Counted from the stretch's first letter, positions 44,224 through 56,147 are shown. The stretch is DNA of 64,000 bases from Gynuella sunshinyii YC6258 (GCF_000940805.1 NZ_CP007142.1:2642593-2706592); one strand, 5' to 3'. The notes: a model not told the origin generated them from the letters alone. Program-made: numbers and translations.

Positions 44224-46569
44224 ATGATCAAAAAAAAATCTTTGTTGTTCCTGTCGTTGATAGCCTACACAGGAAGCTCTTCCGCTATGGTTGTAAAAAA
44301 GATCGAGATTGAAGGGCTTCAGCGAGTTTCTATTGGATCTGCTTTGAATTTGATTTTGGTCGAGCAGGGTGATGATGTCAGTCAAGGTCAGATAGGAGAA
44401 GCGATTAAGCGCTTGTACCAGTCCGGTTTATTTCGGGATATCAAGGCCTATACCGATGCAGAATCAGGGTTGCTCCAGTTCCAGATCGTAGAGCAGCCAT
44501 CAATATCGGTGCTTGATTTTAATGGAAATAAGGCAGTATCCACAGATATTCTGAAACAGGTTTTTCGTGATGCCAAAATTCAGGAAGGAGAAGTCTTCAA
44601 TCGTAGCAATCTGGACCAGTTATCTTATGAGCTTGAGCGCCAGTACGCTGCGCTTGGCCGTTATAATGCCAAGGTCGAAGCTGTTGTCACGCCTCTTCCC
44701 AGAAACCGGGTTAAAGTAGAGCTAGAAATAGATGAAGGTCGGGTCGCTCGGGTCGCCTCTATTGATATTACCGGTAATAGTGTCTTTAGTGATCAGGAAC
44801 TCATCAAAGCCATGAATATGCAGCCCACCCGTTCTGGTGATGTGTTGCAAATGATTACCCGTAATAACCGGTATTCCAGTGAAACAGCCCGCAGTGATCA
44901 GGAAGCTCTGACGGCTTATTACCTTGATCGTGGTTATATCCGCTTCGAACTGACCTCCACCCAGGTCGCAATTAGCCTTGACCGAAGAAATGTTCATTTG
45001 ACATATAATCTTCGTGAAGGTGTGCCATATACCGTCAGTAATGTGCAACTGACAGGTGAGCTGGTCGGAGATGACCAGAAGTTACGGGACCTTGTGACCA
45101 TTAAGTCGGGTGAGTTGTTTTCCAGGCAGAAAGTTTCGGATGTGCAGAAAGCCCTGCAAGATCGTCTGACTGATCTTGGATATGCATTTGCACAGATAAA
45201 TACCGTGCCGGATATTGATGATGAAAAGCGACTGGTGGATTTGACTATTGTAATCGAGCCAGGGAAGCGGACATATGTCAGAAAAGTCAATGTGACCGGT
45301 AATGAATCAACTAATGACGAGGTGATTCGTAGGGAGTTGACTCAAATGGAGGGGGCTTTGGTATCTGGTAAAAATATTCAGACATCAAAGAGCAGACTGG
45401 AACGGACCGGTTATTTCAAAACGGTTGAGGTCTCAACCAGCAAAGTACAGAACACCGATGATCAAGTGGATTTGAATATCAACGTTGCCGAAGCCAGCGA
45501 TGGAATCATCAAAGGCTCGATAGGTTATGCTGACCCTGGCGGTATTTTTTATTCGCTTGAATATACCCAGAAGAACTTCCGGGGCAGTGGTCGGGATATA
45601 TCGATAGTTGGCTCACAAACTGCGAATTATGAAAAATCACTCGAGCTCACGTATACCAATCCTTACTTTACTTTGGATGGTGTCAGTCTTGAGTATAACG
45701 CTTTCCTGTCAGAAGAGGACTATAGCGAAATTAGTGAGAATGACTACGGCACTAACAATTGGGGTGGTGGTTTTACCTTTGGATACCCAATCAGTAATGA
45801 TGATCGTCTGAGTTATGGAATTGGATATACCAACACTAATTTGTACGTCAATGAACCTCCCCTGGAAATACAAGAGTTCATCGATGATTATGGTAAGAAA
45901 GAGGGCGCGCATTACGCATTCGAAGAAGTTAATCTGAATCTCGCCTGGACCCGTTCAACTTTGAACGGTACGACTTTCGCGAACAAGGGGCAGTATCACA
46001 GAGTGTCAGTTCAGGCCTCTATGCCATTTAGTGATCTTGAGTATTACAAGATCACTTATGAAGGTAAGTATTATCAGCCTATCAGTGATGGGTATTTTCT
46101 GAAGTTCCGTTCCAAACTTGGGTATGGCTCGGGATATGGAGATTCTACACTGCCTTTCCTGAAAAACTATTATGCTGGTGGGATATCAACATTGAGAGGC
46201 TTTAGTTACGGTGGTTTAGGGCCGTACAGTACGCCAAGTACTAATGATGATCCTTCCCGTATAGGCGGTAATATACTGTTGAACTATGGCGTTGATTTCT
46301 ATTTCCCCATGCCATTGGTTGAAGATAAGAGTCAGTTCCGGTCATCATTCTTTATTGACGCTGGTAATGTGTTTACAGACCATTGTTTATCTCAGAATGC
46401 CGACTGTACAGAAGGCGTCGTCTGGGATGATATCCGTTACAGTTATGGTATAGAGTTTGACTGGATGACTCCGATTGCACCATTACGTTTTATCTGGGGT
46501 TGGCCGGTTGATCGTCGTAAAGATGATGAGATTCAGACATTTGCCTTTACCATTGGCTATAACTTTTAA
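44224..46569 (+). CDS. bamA: Outer membrane protein assembly factor BamA
   Basis: 781 residues from the ATG at 44224; a TTG three bases earlier is an alternative. Short signal peptide, five POTRA domains (about 24-420) and a C-terminal 16-strand barrel with the VRGF-type loop LRGFSYGGLGPY and final residues FTIGYNF. It inserts beta-barrel proteins into the outer membrane. It lies 50 bp after rseP and 31 bp before skp. Confidence 0.97.
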   Translation: MIKKKSLLFLSLIAYTGSSSAMVVKKIEIEGLQRVSIGSALNLILVEQGDDVSQGQIGEAIKRLYQSGLFRDIKAYTDAESGLLQFQIVEQPSISVLDFNGNKAVSTDILKQVFRDAKIQEGEVFNRSNLDQLSYELERQYAALGRYNAKVEAVVTPLPRNRVKVELEIDEGRVARVASIDITGNSVFSDQELIKAMNMQPTRSGDVLQMITRNNRYSSETARSDQEALTAYYLDRGYIRFELTSTQVAISLDRRNVHLTYNLREGVPYTVSNVQLTGELVGDDQKLRDLVTIKSGELFSRQKVSDVQKALQDRLTDLGYAFAQINTVPDIDDEKRLVDLTIVIEPGKRTYVRKVNVTGNESTNDEVIRRELTQMEGALVSGKNIQTSKSRLERTGYFKTVEVSTSKVQNTDDQVDLNINVAEASDGIIKGSIGYADPGGIFYSLEYTQKNFRGSGRDISIVGSQTANYEKSLELTYTNPYFTLDGVSLEYNAFLSEEDYSEISENDYGTNNWGGGFTFGYPISNDDRLSYGIGYTNTNLYVNEPPLEIQEFIDDYGKKEGAHYAFEEVNLNLAWTRSTLNGTTFANKGQYHRVSVQASMPFSDLEYYKITYEGKYYQPISDGYFLKFRSKLGYGSGYGDSTLPFLKNYYAGGISTLRGFSYGGLGPYSTPSTNDDPSRIGGNILLNYGVDFYFPMPLVEDKSQFRSSFFIDAGNVFTDHCLSQNADCTEGVVWDDIRYSYGIEFDWMTPIAPLRFIWGWPVDRRKDDEIQTFAFTIGYNF

Positions 46570-46600
46570 AGCAGAAAATGATAAATAAGGATCCATAATT

Positions 46601-47110
46601 ATGATTCGTAACCTATTCGCAGTTTTGCTGCTAAGTTTGTCCACTCTCGCGATGGCTGAGGCCAAGATCGCAATTTTGGATCAAAACATGGCGTTGTTTG
46701 GTAGTGAAGCAGCCAAATCCGAAACAGAAAAACTGAAATCTGAATACGGCAGTGATGAACAGCGTATTAAAAAGCTTGAAGCCGAAGTAAATGAACTTAA
46801 GACAAAGCTGGAAACTGATGCCGTCATTTTGGAAGCTGCTGAGCAAGATAAAATCAAACAAACTATTCAGGAGCGTTTGGCAGAACGTTCATCTCTAGTT
46901 GATAAACTCAAACAGATACAGAGTCAGCGTCAGAACCAGTTCATCCGTGAGTACCAACCAGTTATGGCTAAGGCAGTTAAAGCCATTGTTGAACAGCAAA
47001 AGATTGATGTGGTCGTGGAAGCAAGTTCAGTTATTTATGTCAATGAAACACTGAACATTACCCAGCAGGTTCAGGATGAATTTAACAAGCTGGTAAAAGA
47101 AGGTAAGTAA
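46601..47110 (+). CDS. skp: Periplasmic chaperone Skp/OmpH
   Basis: 169 residues. Signal peptide MIRNLFAVLLLSLSTLAMA, then AKIAILD at the mature start and a long Lys/Glu-rich coiled-coil region, forming the tentacles of the trimeric chaperone. It carries unfolded outer-membrane proteins to BamA. Two bases separate it from lpxD. Confidence 0.95.
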   Translation: MIRNLFAVLLLSLSTLAMAEAKIAILDQNMALFGSEAAKSETEKLKSEYGSDEQRIKKLEAEVNELKTKLETDAVILEAAEQDKIKQTIQERLAERSSLVDKLKQIQSQRQNQFIREYQPVMAKAVKAIVEQQKIDVVVEASSVIYVNETLNITQQVQDEFNKLVKEGK

Positions 47111-47112
47111 TT

Positions 47113-48141
47113 ATGTCTTTAACCTTGCAGCGCATTGCCGAAATGGTATCGGGAACGGTTGAGGGTGACCCGACATATGAGGTGGTCGAAATTCGACCAC
47201 TTAATTCTGCACTTGAGTCCAGTTTGAGTTTTCTGAGTGACTCTAAATATGTGCAACATTTGAGTGATTGTAAGGCTGGTGCTTTGTTGATCAGTGCCGA
47301 TCTTGCAGCACAATTTGCGGGCAATCGCATAGTGGTTGACAACCCATATCTTGCGTATGCGAAGGTGTCAAAACTGTTTGACCCTGAACCGGCTCCCGAG
47401 GTGGGCATACATCCAACAGCAGTCGTACATCCAAGTGTACGGCTGGGGGTTGATGTTACTGTTGGAGCCCATGCTGTTATTGAAGCCGGAACTGTTCTGG
47501 GAGACAGGGTGAGGATTGGTGCCAACACCGTTGTTGGAGCAAATGTCATTATTGGTGCAGATACCTGTTTATATCCTAATGTCACTATTTATTATGGTGT
47601 TGAAATTGGTGAGAGATGTATCTTCCACAGCGGTTGTGTCATAGGTTCTCACGGTTTTGGGTTTGCCAATGATAAAGGCGTGTGGAACAAGATAACCCAG
47701 GTTGGCAATGTTGTGATCAAGGATGACGTGGAAGTAGGTACTAACTCAACCATTGACAGAGGTGCAATCGGTTCAACGGTTGTGGGTAATGGCGTCAAAA
47801 TTGATAATCTGGTGCAATTGGGACATAACGTCGAGATCGGGGATCATACGGCATTTGCTTCGCAGGTCGGCGTTTCAGGCAGTACAAAAATTGGTAGTCA
47901 TTGCATGATTGGTGGACAGACCGGCTTTGCCGGGCACCTGCAAATTGCAGATGGTTGTGTCTTTACCGGGCAGTCCATGGTCACAAAGTCGATTCCGGTT
48001 TCTGGTATGTACTCCAGTGGCGTGCCCGTTCAACCGTCTAAAGAATGGCGAAAATGGGTAGCTCGGGTACGAAATTTGATGGATCTTCAAAACAAAGTTA
48101 AAAAACTGGAAAAACAAATGGCGGGCAACTCGTCTGATTAA
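47113..48141 (+). CDS. lpxD: UDP-3-O-acyl-glucosamine N-acyltransferase
   Basis: 342 residues. N-terminal uridine-binding domain, a left-handed beta-helix of hexapeptide repeats (about 100-300) and a C-terminal helix (VRNLMDLQNKVKKLEKQM). It adds the N-linked 3-hydroxyacyl chain in lipid A synthesis. The catalytic His lies in the LGHNVEIGDH region. Confidence 0.97.
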   Translation: MSLTLQRIAEMVSGTVEGDPTYEVVEIRPLNSALESSLSFLSDSKYVQHLSDCKAGALLISADLAAQFAGNRIVVDNPYLAYAKVSKLFDPEPAPEVGIHPTAVVHPSVRLGVDVTVGAHAVIEAGTVLGDRVRIGANTVVGANVIIGADTCLYPNVTIYYGVEIGERCIFHSGCVIGSHGFGFANDKGVWNKITQVGNVVIKDDVEVGTNSTIDRGAIGSTVVGNGVKIDNLVQLGHNVEIGDHTAFASQVGVSGSTKIGSHCMIGGQTGFAGHLQIADGCVFTGQSMVTKSIPVSGMYSSGVPVQPSKEWRKWVARVRNLMDLQNKVKKLEKQMAGNSSD

Positions 48142-48219
48142 CGGTTAATATGGTGCCTTTCTGGTAGGAAGGTGGCCAAAATCCGATCAGAAACGGCCAG
48201 TTTCCTTCAATTCTAATTA

Positions 48220-48243
48220 ATGACTGAAGATACAAGTACATGA
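48220..48243 (+). other. Possible 7-codon upstream frame overlapping the fabZ start
   Basis: ATG ACT GAA GAT ACA AGT ACA TGA ends with its TGA overlapping the fabZ ATG (ATGA). The octamer ATGACTGA occurs at both starts. No strong ribosome-binding site precedes it, so translation is uncertain. Confidence 0.2.
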
Positions 48244-48695
48244 CTGATATCGCTTTGCCTCTGAACCATGAGGACATAAAAAAGATCCTTCCGCACCGTT
48301 ATCCTCTATTGTTGGTGGATAGAATTACTGAGCTTGAGATTGGTAATTATGTAAAAGGATACAAGAACGTTACTGGTAACGAAGATGTGTTTAACGGTCA
48401 CTTTCCCCGGTTGGCTGTTTTTCCGGGAGTAATGATCTGTGAAGCGCTGGCTCAGGTGGCAGGAGTGCTGGGATACTTGACTTCGGGACATAAATCAGAA
48501 GAAGGCTATCTGGTGTTGTTTGCCGGGCTGGATAATGTGCGTTTTAAACGTCAGGTAATACCTGGTGACAGAATGGATATGGAAGCCAAGCTGATCGCTT
48601 CCAAGCGTGGCATTCATAAAGTTGATGCTCAGGCATATGTTGATGGTGAGCTCGCTTGTAGCGCCGAGCTGATGTTCGCAGAAAGGAAGGTATAA
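48240..48695 (+). CDS. fabZ: 3-hydroxyacyl-ACP dehydratase FabZ
   Basis: 151 residues, hot-dog fold. Dehydrates 3-hydroxyacyl-ACP of all chain lengths. Catalytic His54 (NGHFP) and Glu68 (CEALAQ) are kept. The loop between them is RLAVFPG, whereas most members have GxPxxPG, a mild deviation. Located between lpxD and lpxA as usual. Confidence 0.96.
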   Translation: MTDIALPLNHEDIKKILPHRYPLLLVDRITELEIGNYVKGYKNVTGNEDVFNGHFPRLAVFPGVMICEALAQVAGVLGYLTSGHKSEEGYLVLFAGLDNVRFKRQVIPGDRMDMEAKLIASKRGIHKVDAQAYVDGELACSAELMFAERKV

Positions 48696-48699
48696 CTGA

Positions 48700-49473
48700 G
48701 TGATTCATCCAACGGCAGTGGTAGACCCTGCGGCTAAGCTGGCGGCAGATGTTGAGGTCGGTCCATACAGTGTAATCGGTGCTGAGGTTGAAATAGCCGA
48801 AGGTACCTGGGTCGGGCCACATGTGGTGATTAAGGGGCCGACCAGAATTGGTCGAAACAATAAGATTTATCAGTTTGCATCAGTGGGCGAGGATTGCCAG
48901 GATAAAAAATATAAGGGCGAACGTACCTTTTTGGAAATTGGTGACAATAATGTTATTCGGGAGTTTGTCACGATTCAGAGAGGGACTGTTCAGGACAATA
49001 GCCTGACCCAAATTGCCAATGGCTGCTTGATCATGAACTACACTCACATAGCGCATGATTGTGTGGTTGGGGATAACTGCGTGATTGCCAACGGTACTCA
49101 ACTGGCGGGTCATGTTCACCTCAGTAACAACGTTATCATTGGTGGACTTAGTGCCATTCATCAGTTTTGCCATGTGGGCTCCTATGTGATGATTGGTGGC
49201 GGGACAATGATCCGTAACGATGTCCCAGCATTTGTGATGGCTGTCGGTAATCCAGGGGTTGCCCGTGGTATGAACTATGAAGGTATGAAGCGTAATGGCT
49301 TGCCGAAAGCAGTTATCAACCAGTTGAGAAAAGCTTACAAGCTGGTATATCAGTCTGATTTGACTGTGCAGAAAGCGATTGAAGAAATGGAAAACTGGGA
49401 CTTCGATTCTGAGCATGTGAATCTTTTCATTGAATCCATTAAAGCATCTTCCAGAGGTATTTTGCCGGAATGA
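48700..49473 (+). CDS. lpxA: UDP-N-acetylglucosamine acyltransferase
   Basis: 257 residues, GTG start 4 bp after fabZ, with GGAAGG upstream. First step of lipid A synthesis. Hexapeptide beta-helix at residues 1-190, catalytic His in HIAHDC, C-terminal helical domain. It overlaps lpxB by 4 bp. Confidence 0.97.
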   Translation: MIHPTAVVDPAAKLAADVEVGPYSVIGAEVEIAEGTWVGPHVVIKGPTRIGRNNKIYQFASVGEDCQDKKYKGERTFLEIGDNNVIREFVTIQRGTVQDNSLTQIANGCLIMNYTHIAHDCVVGDNCVIANGTQLAGHVHLSNNVIIGGLSAIHQFCHVGSYVMIGGGTMIRNDVPAFVMAVGNPGVARGMNYEGMKRNGLPKAVINQLRKAYKLVYQSDLTVQKAIEEMENWDFDSEHVNLFIESIKASSRGILPE

Positions 49474-50633
49474 AGAAACGCCTGCGTATTGCAATAATCG
49501 CTGGCGAAGCCTCTGGGGATATTCTGGGTGCGGGTCTTATTCAGGCTCTCAAAGAACAGTATCCTAGTGTAGAGTTTGAAGGAATTGGTGGTCCATTGAT
49601 GATCGCCAATGGTTTTCGCTCGCTATTTCCGATGGAAAAGCTGTCAGTTATGGGGTTGGTAGAAGTACTGAAGCACCTGCCTGAAATTCTTTCCATTCGT
49701 AGAAAAACTATTCAATACCTGCTTAAAAATCCGCCGGATATGCTGATCGGTATTGATGCTCCAGACTTTTGTTTGACTGTTGAAGCCCGCTTAAAAGCAC
49801 ATGGCATAAAAACCATACACTATGTAAGCCCAACAGTATGGGTATGGCGCGAAAAGCGGGTCTTTAAAATCAAAAAGGCGGCAGACTTGGTTTTGTGTCT
49901 GTTTCCATTTGAACCAGATTTTTATGCCCGTTATCAGGTGGATGCGGAGTTTGTTGGCCATACCCTGGCAGATCAGATTCCAATGGATCCTGACCAAAAC
50001 GCAGCTCGTCGACAACTTGGTTTATCTTCGGACGTTTTACGGATTGCAGTTTTACCTGGTAGCCGGCGTTCCGAAGTGGAGCGCCTTGGGTCAGTTTTTT
50101 TTGAGGCGGCACAGCGGGTTCAGCAGATACACCCTGGTATTGAATTTATTATTCCCTGTGCCACACCAACCATCAGGTCAATGCTTGAGCAGCAGCTGAA
50201 GAATTATCTGGGGCTGAGAGTTACATTGTTTGATGGCCAATCCCGTGTGGTGATGACTGCCGCTGATTTGGTATTGCTGGCCTCCGGGACTGCTGCTTTG
50301 GAGGCGATGCTGCTGAAAAAGCCCATGGTTGTTAGCTATATAATGTCTCCATTAACCTGGTTCCTGGTCAAACGAATGGTCAAAACACAGTGGGCTTCAT
50401 TGCCTAATATTCTGGCCAAACGCTCAGTCGTTCCAGAGTTATTGCAATATGATGCTACTGCCGAAAAAATCGCTGATGAGCTGTTAACTTATCTGGAGAA
50501 TTCCGATCGTACTGACCAGTTGATGGATACATTTAAATTTATACACAAGCAATTACGCAGAGATGCCGATCAAGTGGCAGCTAACGCGGTGTTAAAACGG
50601 ATATTGTCCGAAACTGATGACCATGAAAAATGA
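49470..50633 (+). CDS. lpxB: Lipid-A-disaccharide synthase
   Basis: 387 residues, GT19 family. Condenses UDP-diacylglucosamine with lipid X at the inner membrane. Motifs: [13 protein letters not shown] at the N-terminus, [16 protein letters not shown] and LPGSRRSEV. Start overlaps lpxA (ATGA); the end overlaps rnhB by 17 bp. Confidence 0.97.
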   Translation: MKKRLRIAIIAGEASGDILGAGLIQALKEQYPSVEFEGIGGPLMIANGFRSLFPMEKLSVMGLVEVLKHLPEILSIRRKTIQYLLKNPPDMLIGIDAPDFCLTVEARLKAHGIKTIHYVSPTVWVWREKRVFKIKKAADLVLCLFPFEPDFYARYQVDAEFVGHTLADQIPMDPDQNAARRQLGLSSDVLRIAVLPGSRRSEVERLGSVFFEAAQRVQQIHPGIEFIIPCATPTIRSMLEQQLKNYLGLRVTLFDGQSRVVMTAADLVLLASGTAALEAMLLKKPMVVSYIMSPLTWFLVKRMVKTQWASLPNILAKRSVVPELLQYDATAEKIADELLTYLENSDRTDQLMDTFKFIHKQLRRDADQVAANAVLKRILSETDDHEK

Positions 50634-51267
50634 ATATGAAAATCTCGAGCTTTCCTTATGTCCGGGGTTGCGGTTCTGTGGTGTTGATGAAGTTGGTCGG
50701 GGGCCGCTTGCTGGTGATGTTGTGACCGCTGCGGTCATACTTCCAGATGGTTATTTTTGCCCGGAACTGACGGATTCCAAGAAGCTTAGTGAAAAGAAGC
50801 GCGAGCGGCTGTTTGAAATGATCCTTACAGATGCCGAAGATTATTGTATAGCCCGTTGCTCTGTTGAAGAGATTGATCAGTATAATATCTTTCAGGCAAC
50901 CATGATGGCGATGGTCCGTGCGGTACAAGGTCTTAAAAAAACACCTGAATTTGCGCTCATTGACGGAAATAAGGTTCCATCTGGCCTGCAGTGTGAAGCT
51001 AAAGCCATTGTTAAAGGCGATGGTCGGGTGCAGGCCATCTCAGCTGCGTCAATTTTGGCAAAAGTGACCCGCGATCGTGAAATTGTCGAACTGGATCAAC
51101 AGTATCCGGGTTATGGGTTTGCCCGCCACAAGGGTTACCCGACGAAAGAGCACCTGACGGCATTATCACGTTATGGGATTACGCCTGTACATCGAACATC
51201 ATATGCACCTGTCCAAGCTGCAATAAAACAAGCTCCGTCACTACAGATACAAGAGAGCCTGCTGTGA
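50617..51267 (+). CDS. rnhB: Ribonuclease HII
   Basis: 216 residues. Cleaves RNA in RNA-DNA hybrids and single ribonucleotides in DNA. Active-site acidic residues are Asp24-Glu25 ([12 protein letters not shown]) and the Asp in ALIDGNKVP. Two candidate ATGs (50617 and 50623) are both inside the lpxB end. Its stop overlaps the dnaE GTG start. Confidence 0.96.
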   Translation: MTMKNEYENLELSLCPGLRFCGVDEVGRGPLAGDVVTAAVILPDGYFCPELTDSKKLSEKKRERLFEMILTDAEDYCIARCSVEEIDQYNIFQATMMAMVRAVQGLKKTPEFALIDGNKVPSGLQCEAKAIVKGDGRVQAISAASILAKVTRDREIVELDQQYPGYGFARHKGYPTKEHLTALSRYGITPVHRTSYAPVQAAIKQAPSLQIQESLL

Positions 51268-54200
51268 AACATCCATTCATACATCTACATCTCCATACCG
51301 AATTTTCGTTGATTGACGGTATCGTAAAAGTCAAAAAGCTGTTACAGCATTGTGTGGAGCGCGATATTCCCGCCGTGGCGATCACTGATCTCACTAACAT
51401 GTTTGGGCTGGTGAAGTTTTATCAGGGGGCACTTGCATCCGGTATCAAACCCATTCTGGGTAGTGATCTGTGGATTGAGAATCCGGAACAGCCTGATCGT
51501 CCGTTCAGAGTGACAGCTCTGGCGCAGAATACTCAGGGGTACCGGAATCTGACCGAGTTGATTTCAATGGCATATCAGCATAATCAAAAAATGGGGTATG
51601 CACAGACCAAGCGCGAATGGCTGTTTGATAAAAATGACGGATTGATTGTGCTTTCCGGTGCCAGAGCAGGAGAGATAGGTTTTGCGCTTGAGCGTAACCA
51701 TATGGAACTGGCCGAACAAATTGCTGCTGAGTGGCAGTCTGTTTTTGGAGACCGGTTTTATCTTGAGTTGTTGCGAACCAAGCGTTCCGGGGATGAGTTG
51801 ATTGTCCAAGGTAGTGTCGAAATTGCGCGCCGTCTTTCGATTGCAGTGGTTGCTACCAATGATGTGGTGTTTCTGCAGCGAGAGGATTTTGAAGCACACG
51901 AAACCAGAGTCTGCATCAATGAGGGGGTCACTCTGGGTGATCCGAGGCGTGAACAGCGTTTTACTGAAGAACAATACCTGAAAAGCAGTGAGGAGATGAG
52001 CGAGCTTTTCAGTGATATTCCCAGCGCTGTCGAGAACAGCTGGCATATCGCCCAGCGTTGCAGTGTTCCGGTGCATTTAGGTGAGTATTTTCTGCCGGAA
52101 TATCCAATTCCAGAAGACTTCCATAATGATCCTTTCTTTGACCGCTACCCTTGGGATGAAATTCAGGCGCGTGTCGAACGGGCGATGCGAATCAAAACCC
52201 CGGATCCTGATACTGCTTCCAAAGAGTGGCAGAAGCAGGTTGTTGAAGGAGTGTTTTTTCAGAAAGTATCCATTGAGGGGTTGGAGGAACGTCTCGAAGT
52301 CCTGTTACGAAAAGACGATCCTGATTACGAGGCAAAGAAACAGGTTTATTTCGACCGTTTGAACTTTGAGCTCGATATTATTATCCAGATGGGGTTTCCC
52401 GGCTACTTTCTCATTGTTATGGACTTTATCCAGTGGGCCAAGAACAACGATATTCCGGTTGGGCCTGGACGGGGATCCGGTGCAGGGTCATTGGTGGCCT
52501 ATGCACAAAAAATCACTGACCTTGATCCCCTGGAATATGACTTACTGTTCGAGCGGTTCCTGAACCCGGAGCGGGTATCCATGCCTGACTTTGACGTCGA
52601 TTTCTGTATGGAAAACCGCGACAAGGTCATTTCGTATGTGGCTGAAGCCTATGGCCGGGAGGCCGTCAGTCAGATTGTCACCTTTGGTACTATGGCTGCA
52701 AAGGCCGTTGTTCGTGACGTAGCCCGTGTTCAAGGAAAAAGCTATGGTCTGGCCGACAAGTTATCGAAGATGATCCCGGGAGATCCTGGCATGACGTTGG
52801 CCAAAGCCTGGGACGGTGTTGCTGAGTTGCAGGAGTTTGTCAACGGTGACGAAGAAGCCCAGGAAATTTGGGAAATGGCCCAGCGCCTTGAAGGTATAAC
52901 CCGGCAGACTGGTAAACATGCCGGTGGAGTGGTGATTGCTCCGACCAAGTTAACGGATTTCTCACCGTTGTTGTGTGAAGACGACGGTACTGGCTTGGTC
53001 ACACAGTTTGACAAGAATGATGTTGAGTCAGCAGGACTGGTCAAATTTGACTTCCTGGGGTTGAGAACGCTTACCATCATTCACTGGGCGATGAAGACCA
53101 TCAACCATAAACGGCGGGAAAAAGGTGAGCCGGAGCTGCGCATCGAGGAAATTCCGCTGGATGATAAGGACAGTTTTACGCTACTGAAAAAAGCGGAGAC
53201 CACGGCTGTTTTCCAGCTTGAATCGCGCGGCATGAAAGACCTGATTCGCCGTCTGCAGCCCGACAATATCGAAGACATGATTGCCTTGGTGGCGCTATTC
53301 CGACCAGGACCACTGGAATCGGGGATGGTGGATGACTTTATCAACCGTAAGCACCGTCGCGCCCCTGTTGCCTATCCTCACCCAGATTATCAGCATGAGA
53401 GCCTGAAACCGATTCTGGAGCCCACTTACGGAGTTATTGTGTACCAGGAACAGGTCATGCAGATTGCTCAGGTACTGGCGGGCTACACTTTGGGCGGCGC
53501 GGATTTGTTGCGTCGGGCGATGGGTAAAAAGAAACCGGAGGAAATGGCCAAACAGCGAGCTGTGTTTGAGGACGGCGCGAAATCCCAGGGAATTGACCCA
53601 GATCTGGCAGTGAAAATCTTTGATCTGGTGGAAAAGTTCGCTGGTTACGGTTTTAACAAATCCCACTCTGCAGCCTATGCCCTGGTGTCCTATCAGACCT
53701 TGTGGTTAAAAACACACTATCCGGCAGCCTTTATGGCGGCGGTTATGTCCTCTGACATGCAGAACACCGATAAGGTGGTCACCTTTATTGAAGATTGTCG
53801 GAAAATGGGCCTGGTCTTGTTGCCGCCGGATGTCAACAAAGGTGAATACATGTTCACCGTAGATGATCAGGATCAGATCATATATGGCCTTGGAGCCGTA
53901 AAAGGAGTTGGTGAGGGGCCGGTTGAGGCAATTGTGCAGGCTCGTAAACATGGGGGTGAATTTAAAGATCTGTTTGATTTTTGTGCCCGTGTTGACCACC
54001 GGGTAAATAAGCGGGTCATAGAGGCATTGATTCGCTGCGGGGCATTGGATTCCATTGTGCCTAGCAGATCCGTTGCAGAAGCAGCTATGGAAAGTGCAGT
54101 GAAAGCGGCGGAGCAGGCTGCCCGTAATGAAAGTGCAGGTATGTTCGATTTGTTCGGTGAACTGGAAGCGGAACAGGCCGGGGATCCATATGAGATGTTT

Positions 54201-54878
54201 TTAAAGGTTCATGAGTGGTCTGCCAAACAACGTTTGCTGGGCGAAAAAGAAACACTCGGGTTGTATTTGACCGGTCATCCAATTGATGAATACGAACATG
54301 AACTTAAGAATATTGTAGACCGTCGCCTTTCCGAAATTGAGGCCAGCAAAAATACCCAAACGCTGGCGGGTTTGATCATAGCCATCCGAACCATGAAGAC
54401 CCGTAAGGGAGATACCATGGCATTTGTGACCCTTGATGACCGGACTGCAAGGGTTGAGGTGGCGCTGTTTTCCGATACCTTTAACCAGTACCGGGAATAC
54501 CTCGTAGTGGATTCGTTAATTGTTGTCGAAGGTGATGTTTCCTGGGACAACTACTCTGAGCGCAACAAAGTAATGGCCCGTTCGGTATTTTCCATCTCCG
54601 ACGCACGAAAGAAACTGATCAGCGGAATTACCATTGAGATCAATGATTCGATCAATCCCAGAAACCTGGTCAGAGATCTGCAACAATGTATTACCCGGCA
54701 GAATGATGGCTGTCCCCTGTTTGTGGATTATCACCATTCCAGTGCTCGAGCATTGGTGCGTATTAACCCGCAGTTGACTGCCTCTCTGGATGATCAAAGC
54801 TTGCATATGATGCGGCAGTTGTTTGGAGAAGAACGGGTTAAATTGCGGTTTCGAAGGGAAGAATTTGAAATTTTGTGA
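51264..54878 (+). CDS. dnaE: DNA polymerase III alpha subunit
   Basis: 1204 residues with a GTG start. Replicative polymerase. N-terminal PHP domain ([13 protein letters not shown]), catalytic Asp442 and Asp444 in [15 protein letters not shown], a third acidic residue downstream, then HhH, OB-fold ([26 protein letters not shown]) and C-terminal tau-binding region. About 40 residues longer than E. coli DnaE. Overlaps rnhB by 4 bp. Confidence 0.97.
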   Translation: MKHPFIHLHLHTEFSLIDGIVKVKKLLQHCVERDIPAVAITDLTNMFGLVKFYQGALASGIKPILGSDLWIENPEQPDRPFRVTALAQNTQGYRNLTELISMAYQHNQKMGYAQTKREWLFDKNDGLIVLSGARAGEIGFALERNHMELAEQIAAEWQSVFGDRFYLELLRTKRSGDELIVQGSVEIARRLSIAVVATNDVVFLQREDFEAHETRVCINEGVTLGDPRREQRFTEEQYLKSSEEMSELFSDIPSAVENSWHIAQRCSVPVHLGEYFLPEYPIPEDFHNDPFFDRYPWDEIQARVERAMRIKTPDPDTASKEWQKQVVEGVFFQKVSIEGLEERLEVLLRKDDPDYEAKKQVYFDRLNFELDIIIQMGFPGYFLIVMDFIQWAKNNDIPVGPGRGSGAGSLVAYAQKITDLDPLEYDLLFERFLNPERVSMPDFDVDFCMENRDKVISYVAEAYGREAVSQIVTFGTMAAKAVVRDVARVQGKSYGLADKLSKMIPGDPGMTLAKAWDGVAELQEFVNGDEEAQEIWEMAQRLEGITRQTGKHAGGVVIAPTKLTDFSPLLCEDDGTGLVTQFDKNDVESAGLVKFDFLGLRTLTIIHWAMKTINHKRREKGEPELRIEEIPLDDKDSFTLLKKAETTAVFQLESRGMKDLIRRLQPDNIEDMIALVALFRPGPLESGMVDDFINRKHRRAPVAYPHPDYQHESLKPILEPTYGVIVYQEQVMQIAQVLAGYTLGGADLLRRAMGKKKPEEMAKQRAVFEDGAKSQGIDPDLAVKIFDLVEKFAGYGFNKSHSAAYALVSYQTLWLKTHYPAAFMAAVMSSDMQNTDKVVTFIEDCRKMGLVLLPPDVNKGEYMFTVDDQDQIIYGLGAVKGVGEGPVEAIVQARKHGGEFKDLFDFCARVDHRVNKRVIEALIRCGALDSIVPSRSVAEAAMESAVKAAEQAARNESAGMFDLFGELEAEQAGDPYEMFLKVHEWSAKQRLLGEKETLGLYLTGHPIDEYEHELKNIVDRRLSEIEASKNTQTLAGLIIAIRTMKTRKGDTMAFVTLDDRTARVEVALFSDTFNQYREYLVVDSLIVVEGDVSWDNYSERNKVMARSVFSISDARKKLISGITIEINDSINPRNLVRDLQQCITRQNDGCPLFVDYHHSSARALVRINPQLTASLDDQSLHMMRQLFGEERVKLRFRREEFEIL

Positions 54879-55079
54879 TGTGATGAATGTATTGCACACA
54901 AAAGACCAGGGTTACTTGTATTTAATGAGGGCTGTTATTAGTCTGAACAAAATTTTAATGGAATCCATGTGACCTGAATCGTACGCTGCAGGTCCGATCA
55001 GATTGTAAGAATGTGGGCACCTGCCTGTAAAACAAGATTCCCCGGCTACAGCCGACACTAGATAAAGTAAAGGGTCCCA

Positions 55080-56033
55080 ATGAATCCAGACTTTTTAGAT
55101 TTTGAGCAACCTATTGCCGAGCTGGAAGCCAAGATAGAAGAGCTTCGGCTGGTCGGCAATGACAATAAAATTGATATTTCTGCCGAGATTCAGAGGCTTC
55201 AGCAGCAATGTCAAAAAATGACCAAAGATATTTTTGATGGTTTGAAGGCGGAACAGGTTGTTAAGTTATCCCGTCATCCCAAACGACCTTACAGCTATGA
55301 CTACATCAATTTGATCTTTACTGATTTTGACGAGATGCACGGTGATCGACACTTTGCCGATGATGGTGCAATTGTCGGAGGTACAGCCCGTTTTGATGGT
55401 CGCCCGGTTATGGTTATCGGTCATCAGAAAGGTCGTTCCGTCGCTGATAAAGTCAAGCGTAACTTTGGTATGCCCCGGCCAGAGGGTTACCGTAAGGCTT
55501 TACGGCTTATGGAGTTTGCCGAACGTTTTAAATTGCCCATATTTACCTTTATTGATACTCCAGGTGCTTATCCGGGTATTGATGCTGAAGAGCGTGGCCA
55601 GAGCGAGGCGATTGCCTTTAATTTATTGAAAATGTCTGGCCTCAAAACGCCGATAATTTCAACGGTAACCGGTGAAGGCGGATCTGGCGGAGCGTTGGCG
55701 ATAGGGGTTTGTGATCAGTTGAATATGTTGAAATATTCAATTTATTCGGTGATTTCTCCTGAAGGATGTGCATCAATCCTGTGGAAGACCGCGGAAAAAG
55801 CTGCCGACGCCGCAGAGGCTATGGGTCTGACTGCTGAAAAAGTGCATAAACTGGGTATCTGTGATGAGCTGGTGGATGAACCTTTGGGAGGTGCGCACCG
55901 GGATTATCAACTGATGGCGGAAAACCTGAAGGCTTGTCTGGCAAGGGCTTTGGAAGAGTACACTGCGATGCCCGTAGAACAGTTGGTGGAGCGCCGTTAT
56001 CAACGACTCATGTCTTATGGACTAAGTGCCTGA
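55080..56033 (+). CDS. accA: Acetyl-CoA carboxylase carboxyltransferase alpha subunit
   Basis: 317 residues. Transfers the carboxyl group from biotin-BCCP to acetyl-CoA, forming malonyl-CoA with AccD. Crotonase-like fold with [21 protein letters not shown] and [13 protein letters not shown] loops. It lies 200 bp after dnaE; an imperfect SD (AAAGGG) precedes the ATG. Confidence 0.97.
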   Translation: MNPDFLDFEQPIAELEAKIEELRLVGNDNKIDISAEIQRLQQQCQKMTKDIFDGLKAEQVVKLSRHPKRPYSYDYINLIFTDFDEMHGDRHFADDGAIVGGTARFDGRPVMVIGHQKGRSVADKVKRNFGMPRPEGYRKALRLMEFAERFKLPIFTFIDTPGAYPGIDAEERGQSEAIAFNLLKMSGLKTPIISTVTGEGGSGGALAIGVCDQLNMLKYSIYSVISPEGCASILWKTAEKAADAAEAMGLTAEKVHKLGICDELVDEPLGGAHRDYQLMAENLKACLARALEEYTAMPVEQLVERRYQRLMSYGLSA

Positions 56034-56089
56034 TCACCCAACAGACACTGAAAAATGAGCCCTCGCTTAATATGGGTATTTACAACGGT

Positions 56090-56125
56090 CCGTTAACTGT
56101 GGCACAAACCATATACAGTTAACGG
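56090..56125. terminator. Perfect 11-bp stem-loop after accA
   Basis: CCGTTAACTGT/ACAGTTAACGG with a 14-nt loop lies 57 bp past the accA stop and 23 bp before the GNAT gene. No T tract follows. It may be an attenuator, a processing site or an operator. Confidence 0.5.
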
Positions 56126-56147
56126 GCAACATTGATGCGAACTTCTT

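Noticed and set aside
48880-49494. 204-codon frame antisense to lpxA
   Set aside because: Shadow of the lpxA coding sequence; low-complexity His/Asn-rich translation.
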